Assembly (NCBI GenBank): GCA_964403185.1
Contig: CAYOFK010000068.1
Span: 1-14,983, forward strand
Length of the DNA: 14,983 nucleotides
From: CAYOFK01 sp964403185
Lineage (GTDB): Bacteria > Bacteroidota > Bacteroidia > Bacteroidales > VadinHA17
Direction: 5' to 3'
The notes under the pieces are model-generated. The model was given only the letters and a program-made list of their open reading frames with translations, made no database searches and had not been told where the DNA came from. The translations under genes and the position numbers were made by a program. Shown here piece by piece: positions 1 to 6,542 of this stretch; position 1 is the first letter of the stretch; the number at the start of each line of letters is the position of its first letter.

Positions 1-1
1 T

Positions 2-2596
2 GATGGTACAGGCCCCTATGAATACAGTATTGACGGCGGCACAAACTTTCAGGGATCAGGAACCTTTTCCAACCTTTTATCTGGTAATTTCAGTGTCACA
101 ATTCGTGATGCAAACCTTTGTACCTATGATGTAAATATTAATATAACCGAACCCGCCACAGCCCTGAATGGATCAATTACAAGCCTGGCAGATGTTTTAT
201 GTTTTGGTGATGCAACAGGGTCTGTTACAGTAACAGGATCCGGAGGAACAGCCCCCTATCAGTTCAGTATTGACGGCGGTTCGTATCAGTCATCAGGATC
301 GTTTGTTGGATTGACTTCCGGTGATCAAATTGTAACAGTATTGGATGCAAATTCATGCACTTTTAACATTGACGTGACCATTTCACAGCCAGTATCAGCT
401 CTGACAGGATCTATATCAACCCAAACCGATGTTCTTTGTTACGGAGAGGTAACAGGAGCTGTTACAGTTGATGCATCCGGAGGAACATCGCCCTATCAAT
501 ACAGCCTGAACGGGGGAGCATTCCAGAACACCGGAACATACACAGGATTGATTTCCGGACCTCATGTTGTCCGGATACGGGACGCAAACTTATGCACCTA
601 TGATGTTGCTGTTAATATTAACCAACCGGCAGCAGCTCTTAATGTTTCAGGTATAATAGCAAATGTAACCATTGCTGGTGGAAATGATGGGATCATTGAC
701 ATTACTGTTACAGGAGGCACCTCCACATATACATATTTCTGGTCAACCACTGATGGTTCCGGTCTGGTTCCTGATACTGAAGACCAATCGGGTCTTACTG
801 CAGGCACCTATAATGTGCTCATTACTGATGCCAATGGATGTGTAATTTCCGACACCTATATCGTCACCCAACCCGGGCCGTTAACGGTGGGTGGTGTGGT
901 TAGCGGCACCACCTGTTTTAATGGAATGGATGGAAGCATCAATATAACAGTTGGTGGGGGAGTTGTACCATATTCATATGCCTGGATCACGACTGACGGC
1001 TCAGGAATAGTACCAGGCGATGAGGATCAGAGTGGATTAACTGCAGGAACATATTCCGTTACGGTTACAGATGATAACGGAGCAACAATTGCATCTGATT
1101 TTACTGTATCTGAACCGGCAGAGATCATTATCGGCTCAGAAACAAAGACAGATGTTAGCTGTTTTGGGGCCAATGACGGAACCATAACTATTTCTCTCGT
1201 ATCCGGAGGAAGTGGCACAGGATATCTGTATTCTATTGATGGAGGAGCCACCTTCCTGTTCAATGATGGAAGCTTTAACAATCTCAGCCCCGGCAACTAT
1301 GACATAGTTGTGCGGGATTCCGAAGCTTGTATTACGATTGGCAGCTCAGTCACTATTTTTGAACCTGTTCCACTCACTATTATCGGGGCAATTGCCACAG
1401 ATGTGAATTGTCTTTGGGCAAGTGATGGTACCATCACCATTGCAGCAAATGGGGGTACAGCACCACTTGAGTATTCCATTGATGGATGTTTAACATTTGT
1501 TTCCAATGGCGGTTTATTTACGGGATTAGGACCGGGCAACTATGATGTATGTGTACGTGATGCTAATGGTTGCACTCAGTCAGGATCCACACTGACAATA
1601 ACAGAACCGGGATCAGGTGTATATATCGGGAATATTGAATCCACCGATATTACATGTTTCGGTGATGCTGACGGAACCATTACTATTTCTTTCGTGAGCG
1701 GGGGCAGTGGGGCCGGATATGAATATTCCATAGATGGAGGAATTACATATTATAGTAATGGAGGCAGTTTTACAGGATTGTCTGCAGGTTCTCACACTAT
1801 TTTTGTCAGAGATTCAAATGGATGTACACAAAATGGCGGTACGATTACCATCACAGAGCCGGATGAACTTTTAATAGTCAATGTTACAGTTGCAAATATT
1901 GGTTGTTACGGCGCTGATGACGGTTCCATTTCAATATCAGTAAGTGGAGGAACTGCACCCTACCAGTTTTCAGTTGATGGCTGCAATACTTATCTGAGTA
2001 ACGGAGGAACATTCACCGGCTTATCGGCAGGTAATTATGATATCTGTGTGAGAGATGCCAATGGTTGTGTGATTATTGGAAGCACCTATTCCATTACCGG
2101 TCCATCCTCAGAGCTGATAATTGAAAATGTATCAAAAACAGATCTTACCTGTTTTGGGACTGATAACGGATCCTTAACCATTAGTGCCGGTGGCGGTACA
2201 CCTCCCTATGAGTTTTCGATTGATGGATGTTTAAGTTATACATCCGCCGCCGGAATTTTTACCGGACTTCCTGTTGGCAGTTATAGTGTTTGCATCAGGG
2301 ATGCCGGAGGTTGTGTGGTTACAGGTAGTTCTTATATCATTACCGGTCCGGATGAAATAATCATTACTTCAGTCACCACAGAACCTACCTGTTCAGGCAT
2401 TAATGAAGGAATCATTACAGTCAGGGCTGAAGGAGGGGAAGGGGAATTAACCTACACATTAAGTCCGGGCGGTATCACCACCACCACGGGTGAATTTATT
2501 GGTTTGGCAATAAACAACTATACGGTTACCATTACAGATGAGAATGACTGTGGTCCCATTGAAAGCAGTATGATATTTATTGAAGAAGCAACCAAT
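2..2596 (+). repeat. Eleven tandem SprB-like protein repeats (65-83 codons each)
   Basis: Counting from the residue before the conserved D-G or T-G, the units begin at 2 (partial), 212, 449, 683, 926, 1172, 1421, 1667, 1916, 2162 and 2402. Complete units are 79, 78, 81, 82, 83, 82, 83, 82, 80 and 65 codons long. They fall into sequence subtypes. Units 1-3 have PYQ(F/Y)S with a short GG-x-(Y/F)-Q hairpin. Units 4-5 have a W-(S/I)-TTDGSG insertion followed by EDQSGLTAGTY. Units 6-10 have a longer hairpin, mostly with SNGG. Unit 11 is degenerate. The similarity is at protein level and the DNA is diverged, so these are old duplications, not recent tandem copies. Confidence 0.88.
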
Positions 2597-2781
2597 TGTT
2601 TGTTTCAGATTTTTGATGCCTTTTCACCCAACGGAGATGGAATAAATGAACTTTGGTCGATTCAGGGCATTTCATCATTTCCTAACAGCATTGTTAAGAT
2701 TTACAGTTCCTGGGGGACCGTTGTATTCGTCTCGGAACCGGGCTACCCTGAACCGTGGAATGGCAAGGAAAATAATACAGG
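2..2781 (+). CDS. Giant SprB-repeat surface adhesin with T9SS type B (gliding-motility-associated) C-terminal domain, partial at both ends
   Basis: The reading frame is open from base 2 to the gap, so the gene starts upstream of the window and its last residues are lost in the N run. It encodes about 926 visible residues. Eleven SprB-like repeats of about 80 residues (first one partial) run to base 2596. Each carries a GG-x-x-P-Y-x-(Y/F)-S-(I/V)-D-G-(G/C) segment, a G-L-x-x-G-x-(Y/H) turn, a (V/I)-x-D-x-N-x-C segment and an E/Q-P strand. From 2597 comes a CHU_C/TIGR04131-like domain with FSPNGDGIN, an IYSSWGTVVF strand and a PWNG motif. In this family that domain directs export by the type IX system and attachment at the cell surface. 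By analogy with Flavobacterium SprB the protein is likely a cell-surface adhesin, possibly for motility or attachment; that role is inferred. The first ATG/TTG-like codons in the window are internal, not real starts. Confidence 0.9.
1172..2161 (+). repeat. Higher-order duplication of a two-repeat unit inside the adhesin (1172-1666 and 1667-2161)
   Basis: Units 6+7 and 8+9 each span exactly 495 bases, with an 83-codon repeat followed by an 82-codon repeat. Units 6 and 8 share a VSGGSG(T/A)GY loop and IDGG. Units 7 and 9 share GGTAP, DGC and a Y-D-(V/I)-C strand. Like therefore pairs with like at a two-repeat spacing. This suggests that a pair of repeats, not a single repeat, was duplicated. 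By eye about half the residues match between 6 and 8. Unit 10 resembles the 7/9 type. Confidence 0.65.
2597..2781 (+). other. T9SS type B sorting domain (CHU_C / gliding motility-associated C-terminal domain), cut by gap
   Basis: About 61 residues follow the last repeat and carry the family hallmarks: F-S-P-N-G-D-G-I-N near the start, a proline-bearing S-F-P-N segment, I-Y-x-x-W-G-x-V-V-F, and P-W-N-G. In known members about 25-35 further residues follow, usually with a G-T-Y-(Y/F)-Y-V-I-D-type strand and a hydrophobic end. Those are missing here because the N run begins. Genomes of this group carry many copies of this domain, which may be why the assembly broke at this point. Confidence 0.88.
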
Positions 2782-2881
2782 NNNNNNNNNNNNNNNNNNN
2801 NNNNNNNNNNNNNNNNNNNNNNNNNNNNNNNNNNNNNNNNNNNNNNNNNNNNNNNNNNNNNNNNNNNNNNNNNNNNNNNNN
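2782..2881. other. Assembly gap (100 N)
   Basis: A run of exactly 100 undetermined bases, the usual placeholder for a scaffold gap of unknown length. It hides the end of the adhesin, the spacer with any terminator or promoter, and roughly the first 37-40 codons of purD. Those pieces alone need about 190-210 bases plus the spacer, so the true gap is probably longer than drawn. The order of the two flanks rests on scaffolding, not on continuous sequence. Confidence 0.97.
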
Positions 2882-4045
2882 ACAGAATTGCATGGCACCA
2901 ATGTAGCTATGGGTGTTAATGACTTTGAGGCCATTGGGAATTTCTCGGTTGAGCAGGGAATTGATATGCTTGTTGTTGGCCCTGAAGATCCATTGGTAAA
3001 AGGGATCCGGAATTATTTCTCAGAGAAGGAATCACTGGAACACATCATGGTGGCCGGCCCGTCAAGGGAAGGTGCCTTGCTGGAAGGAAGTAAAGATTTT
3101 GCCAAACTATTCATGCAAAAACACAACATCCCTACAGCAGCCTTCCGTTCCTTTAAACGGGAAACATTTGAACCTGCCGTAGCTTTTTTAAAACAACTAC
3201 CACCGCCTTATGTTCTGAAAGCTGATGGGCTGGCTGCGGGGAAGGGTGTTCTGATCCTGGATAACATGGAGGAAGCCATTGCAGAACTTTCCAACATGTT
3301 TGAAGGCAAGTTTGGATCTGCCGGTCACACTGTGGTAATTGAAACTTTCCTGGATGGGATCGAGGTTTCTGTGTTTGTACTCACCGATGGGCGGGACTAT
3401 AAGATCCTTCCTGAAGCCAAAGACTATAAGCGTATCGGGGAAGGCAATACGGGTCTGAACACAGGCGGGATGGGTTGTATTTCTCCGGTACCTTTTGCGG
3501 ATGCCGGTTTTATGGAGAAGGTGGAATCGCGGATCATCAAACCTACGATAAACGGTTTCCGCAAAGATGGAATAGACTTCCGGGGGTTTATTTTCTTTGG
3601 ATTGATGAATGTTGGAGGCGATCCTTTTCTTATGGAATACAATGTACGCATGGGAGATCCTGAAGCGGAGGTAGTGATCCCGCGCATAAAAACCGACCTT
3701 TTGGAAATGCTTATAGCTGTATGCAAACAGGATCTTTCAGGATATTCGCTTGAAATTGACAGCCGTTCTGCAGCCACAGTCATGCTGGTGTCTGGGGGCT
3801 ATCCGGGAAATTATGAAAAAGGAAAACCGATCCGGGGCCTGGATGATGTCCGGGACAGTATTATTTTTCATGCGGGAACCATTGCCAAAGGCAATTCCAT
3901 TCTTACTAACGGGGGGCGGGTATTGGCGGTCTCCTCCTTTGGTAAAAACATGCAGGAAGCGCTTGACATCTCATATAAAAATGCAAGACACATCCAATTT
4001 GAAAAGATCTATTACAGGAAAGACCTGGGATTTGACTTAAAATAG
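2882..4045 (+). CDS. purD: Phosphoribosylamine--glycine ligase (GAR synthetase), 5' end missing in gap
   Basis: This is the second enzyme of de novo purine synthesis: it joins glycine to 5-phosphoribosylamine using ATP to make glycinamide ribonucleotide in the cytoplasm. The fragment has 387 codons, against about 425 for the whole enzyme; the N-terminal GGREHA-type motif and the GNAG loop fall in the gap. Visible signatures, numbered within the fragment, are VGPEDPLVKGI (32-42), the ATP-grasp KADGLAAGKGV (113-123), NTGGMG (193-198), the metal-binding EYNVRMGDPE (252-261) and the C-terminal NGGRV (343-347). All match E. coli PurD closely, with no broken residue. It ends with TAG 10 bases before the next gene, so the two probably share a transcript. 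The apparent in-frame fusion to the upstream adhesin is an artefact of the placeholder gap length. Confidence 0.96.
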   Translation, partial: TELHGTNVAMGVNDFEAIGNFSVEQGIDMLVVGPEDPLVKGIRNYFSEKESLEHIMVAGPSREGALLEGSKDFAKLFMQKHNIPTAAFRSFKRETFEPAVAFLKQLPPPYVLKADGLAAGKGVLILDNMEEAIAELSNMFEGKFGSAGHTVVIETFLDGIEVSVFVLTDGRDYKILPEAKDYKRIGEGNTGLNTGGMGCISPVPFADAGFMEKVESRIIKPTINGFRKDGIDFRGFIFFGLMNVGGDPFLMEYNVRMGDPEAEVVIPRIKTDLLEMLIAVCKQDLSGYSLEIDSRSAATVMLVSGGYPGNYEKGKPIRGLDDVRDSIIFHAGTIAKGNSILTNGGRVLAVSSFGKNMQEALDISYKNARHIQFEKIYYRKDLGFDLK

Positions 4046-4055
4046 CTTATATTTT

Positions 4056-5051
4056 GTGATACGCACCTACAGAAACAGCCAGCCACATGTGATCTTTTTG
4101 GTTGTATTTACAGCGGCCGTAGCATGGATCCCTGTATTTATAAAACCGGCATTATTTTACAAACCAATAAATACAGACTTGTCGCCTCTGTTGAGTTTTT
4201 CCGGTTTTCATGACCAGCTTTTACCGGGATGGAGTTCAATGGCACTGGGTTTTCTCTCCTGGATGCTTCTGGCCTTCATGATCTCACAGATCAATGCGAA
4301 ACACCTGTTTCTTGAGGCCCGGAATTACCTGCCGGCCTTGTTTTTTCTATTGTCGGCCATCTGGGAGCCTGGTATGCAACAGCTTAATCCGGCCGTGTTG
4401 GGTCTTTTTTTTGTAGTATTGGGAGTGGACAGGATCTTTATATCCATTGAGCGGACTAAGATTGGATATTCCTATTTTGATGCAGGTTTTTTTATGGCTC
4501 TGGCCAGTCTTTTTTACCTGCCTTATTTATTATTCCTGGTCATTACCTGGTTTGCCATTATTTTATTCAGGTCCATCAAGACCAGAAACTTCCTGAATGC
4601 ATTGATTGGATTTATTGCACCATGGTGGCTGGTTTACGGATTGGTATTCTTTTTTAAGGGAAACTTAACTGAGCTCAATGCCATGTTTTTAGAGATCCTT
4701 CCAGGTAACCAGGGAATTAAGGTGAACCTGTACCAGATCGTTTTATTTTCGGTGGTGGGGTTCAGCATTCTGGTTGCCAGCCTTAATCTGGCATCCAGTC
4801 CGGCTTTTAAAAAGGTGCGACTTAAGCGTTATTTTTATCTGTTTTTCTGGAATTTCATTATTCTTGTTGCCGGCTCCTTTTTTTTGTTTGGCCATAAACC
4901 GGTATTGTTGGTTGCCATTGCCATGCCTGTAAGTTATCTTCTGGCGAATTATTACTCACATATTAAACCGGGAATTCTGGCCCAGGGATTATTCTTAAGC
5001 TTTATCCTGGTTATGGTTGGGTATCCTTATCTATTGCTGATTTTTCCTTAG
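4056..5051 (+). CDS. DUF6427-like polytopic inner-membrane protein
   Basis: A 331-residue very hydrophobic protein with about nine or ten predicted membrane segments, near residues 10-30, 60-78, 91-103, 112-128, 143-171, 182-200, 224-245, 259-278, 281-299 and 309-330. Length, the short polar N-terminus before the first helix, and linkage to purD fit the Bacteroidota family DUF6427, whose function is unknown. No catalytic motif is visible. The start is taken as GTG at 4056 because an in-frame TAA at 4038 rules out any earlier start and the N-terminal helix begins soon after it. It lies 10 bases after purD, so translational coupling is likely. Family assignment is from overall character and context, so a different polytopic family is possible. 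Confidence 0.72.
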   Translation: MIRTYRNSQPHVIFLVVFTAAVAWIPVFIKPALFYKPINTDLSPLLSFSGFHDQLLPGWSSMALGFLSWMLLAFMISQINAKHLFLEARNYLPALFFLLSAIWEPGMQQLNPAVLGLFFVVLGVDRIFISIERTKIGYSYFDAGFFMALASLFYLPYLLFLVITWFAIILFRSIKTRNFLNALIGFIAPWWLVYGLVFFFKGNLTELNAMFLEILPGNQGIKVNLYQIVLFSVVGFSILVASLNLASSPAFKKVRLKRYFYLFFWNFIILVAGSFFLFGHKPVLLVAIAMPVSYLLANYYSHIKPGILAQGLFLSFILVMVGYPYLLLIFP

Positions 5052-5055
5052 AAAC

Positions 5056-5080
5056 CGGAATGTGTGACTAATTCCGTTTT
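5056..5080 (+). terminator. Probable intrinsic terminator for the purD / membrane-protein transcript
   Basis: A perfect 6-bp inverted repeat, CGGAAT (5056-5061) and ATTCCG (5071-5076), with a 9-base loop is followed at once by TTTT. It begins 4 bases after the stop of the membrane protein and overlaps the 3' end of the convergent small secreted gene. The stem is short and the T run is only four bases, so it may be weak. On the opposite strand no T tract follows. Confidence 0.45.
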
Positions 5081-5511
5081 ACATAGGACATGATACCGAT
5101 GGCATTCCCGCTTTTTCCATCTTTGAATGAAATAAATACGGTGTAAGGACCGGTCTTTGTACAATTGAAATTTATGGATTGGTAGATCTTGCCGGATTTT
5201 ACCATATAATTTGTTGCCTGCAAACGGTTGGTATCAAAAAGTTTCAGAATGGCTTCACCCTCTGAATTTTCTCCGGTGCAGATCGTAAACCTGTACATTG
5301 TATTTTTTCTGAGGATCAGGGAATGTTTGGCAATGGGAGGATTCTTTTTATCGGTGGCTTGCGGAAGTTTCACAACAAAATCTTTCAGATAGGTAGCATC
5401 CTTACCGGCCTCAGCAACACATTGATCAATAATTGCAGAATGATCCTGCGCCACAACCTGGATGATCCCAAATACCAGGACTGCAAAAACCAGACCGATG
5501 AACCTTTTCAT
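5068..5511 (-). CDS. Small secreted protein of unknown function
   Basis: A 147-residue protein using ATG at 5511. This start places a classic signal peptide first: basic MKRF, a hydrophobic core to about residue 17, and a likely cleavage after VVAQ. A longer frame from a TTG at 5544 would put 11 polar residues before it and is unlikely. The mature part has three cysteines and looks all-beta. A Y-R-F-T-I strand, a L-K-L-F-D strand and a C-T-K-T-G-P-Y-T-V-F stretch recall the jelly-roll pattern of pre-peptidase C-terminal (PPC-like) domains, but that is only a resemblance. I do not recognise the family. It lies 58 bases downstream of the lipoprotein gene on the same strand and is convergent with the membrane-protein gene, 16 bases away. 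It is likely periplasmic or outside the cell. Confidence 0.7.
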   Translation of the reverse strand: MKRFIGLVFAVLVFGIIQVVAQDHSAIIDQCVAEAGKDATYLKDFVVKLPQATDKKNPPIAKHSLILRKNTMYRFTICTGENSEGEAILKLFDTNRLQATNYMVKSGKIYQSINFNCTKTGPYTVFISFKDGKSGNAIGIMSYVKRN

Positions 5512-5569
5512 TTGATGGGTATATTTTATTAAAGTGTGTGCCAAAGAAAGGCCCGTATTTTGTTTAAGT

Positions 5570-6478
5570 TTATAAATTTAAGAAATGATTTCTAATTTCA
5601 GAAGTTCTCTCAATAATTTTAGTCAATTGTTCTTCTGTTATGTTCACAATACTGGTTTCTGTTTGTTGTATAACCAGCATGCCATTTTCATCCTCCACCA
5701 TTTCCGGCTCTCCTGCCTCATAAGTGATCTCAACCGCATCAAATTCTTTTTTCAGGAGTTCCAGCTTTTCTATCAATTCCGGAAATCTTGGAGTCTCTTT
5801 GTATTGTTTAAGTACGGTAAACAGGTCTTCCATGATGATCTTTTGTTCGCCGATACTTTCATATAGTTCCTCACTTGGATATTCCAGGGCCAATTGAGTG
5901 GCCAGGTACATGCCCTCAATCCATAATCCTGAAATTACCAGGGAACTGATAAATCCTCTCCGGGTTGATTCCATGAATGAATTCATCTGGTTAAAGCTTC
6001 TTATGGAGATGTACATTAAGGAATCCAGGTCGTGCCTTTGTTGTGACAATCTCCTGAGAAGTGAAAAATCATAAAACTGCCCGACTCTCAGATGTTCAGT
6101 AAGCGTTTTGATCGCAGAGATATAATCAATAATGGGGGTGGTTTTCTCATAGATGTTCAGGTAACCCAGATCGGCGCTCAAATATCCCAGGATCAAAGAT
6201 TTCTCAAAATTGGTATTCAAATCATTAACTCCTTTTGTATCGGTCAGAAGGCCTGCCGAAAATGGGATATCAAGATCCATTAGCATGGCGGCTACTTCTA
6301 CCGGGGAGGCCAGGTTTTCAATGATCACGCCCATTGTTTCTTCCTGGAATGATAAGGATTGATCCGAGGCTATAGAGTCTGGAATCTCAAAATCGTCTGC
6401 CTGTTTGTTCTTTTGTGAATTACAGCAAAGCAGGGTTGTTAATACGGCCAAAGTAATAAGGATGATCCTGGATCTCAT
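5570..6478 (-). CDS. Probable lipoprotein of unknown function, mostly alpha-helical
   Basis: A 302-residue protein taken from ATG at 6478. It begins MRSR, then a hydrophobic stretch ending L-L-C-C at residues 16-19, which resembles a lipoprotein signal with an imperfect lipobox; Cys18 or Cys19 would carry the lipid. An upstream TTG at 6538 would bury this signal behind 20 polar/aromatic residues and is rejected. The rest is long, charged and helix-rich, with many acidic residues near the end (for example EAGEPEMVEDENG) and no cysteine or catalytic motif I can name. Repeated S-L-I/L-G-x-L and LRRLSQQ-type helices suggest a helical bundle. It lies 64 bases downstream of the ABC transporter gene on the same strand, so it could be an accessory envelope partner of that transporter; this is inference from position only. 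Confidence 0.72.
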   Translation of the reverse strand: MRSRIILITLAVLTTLLCCNSQKNKQADDFEIPDSIASDQSLSFQEETMGVIIENLASPVEVAAMLMDLDIPFSAGLLTDTKGVNDLNTNFEKSLILGYLSADLGYLNIYEKTTPIIDYISAIKTLTEHLRVGQFYDFSLLRRLSQQRHDLDSLMYISIRSFNQMNSFMESTRRGFISSLVISGLWIEGMYLATQLALEYPSEELYESIGEQKIIMEDLFTVLKQYKETPRFPELIEKLELLKKEFDAVEITYEAGEPEMVEDENGMLVIQQTETSIVNITEEQLTKIIERTSEIRNHFLNL

Positions 6479-6501
6479 AACGATTAATCTTTTAGTAGTA
6501 A

Positions 6502-6509
6502 CAAAGTTA
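6502..6509 (-). promoter_or_regulatory. Candidate -7 box (TAACTTTG) for the lipoprotein gene
   Basis: The minus strand reads TAACTTTG, an exact match to the Bacteroidota -7 consensus TAnnTTTG. It sits in the 64-base spacer after the ABC transporter gene and 23 bases before the ATG at 6478. The same box-to-start distance (22 bases) is seen at the purQ promoter. The best TTTG for a -33 box is 26 bases upstream, longer than the usual 19-21, so the promoter is incomplete. If used, it also supports the ATG at 6478 over the TTG at 6538, which would lie upstream of the start of transcription. Confidence 0.4.
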
Positions 6510-6542
6510 AAAAAAACTGAATGTGAATACTGTACCAAACGC

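Noticed and set aside
598..1795. Minus-strand frames of 60-89 codons under the adhesin
   Set aside because: They are antisense shadows recurring at similar places in each repeat. They have no start signals and no recognisable protein features.
2..2596. Regularly spaced repeats as a CRISPR array or satellite DNA
   Set aside because: The periodicity is about 240 bases, in frame, conserved at protein level and diverged in DNA, so it is coding repeats.
3424..3783. 119-codon minus-strand frame inside purD
   Set aside because: It overlaps a fully conserved enzyme gene and its translation is low-complexity Ser/Pro/Arg text typical of a shadow frame.
311..4045. A single 1244-residue protein fusing adhesin repeats to PurD
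   Set aside because: It is joined only through 100 N. One side ends inside a T9SS sorting domain and the other starts inside GAR synthetase, and the apparent TTG start lies within a repeat that continues upstream.
5512..5544. Upstream TTG start for the small secreted protein
   Set aside because: It would place polar residues before a perfect signal peptide; ATG 5511 gives MKRF plus a hydrophobic core.
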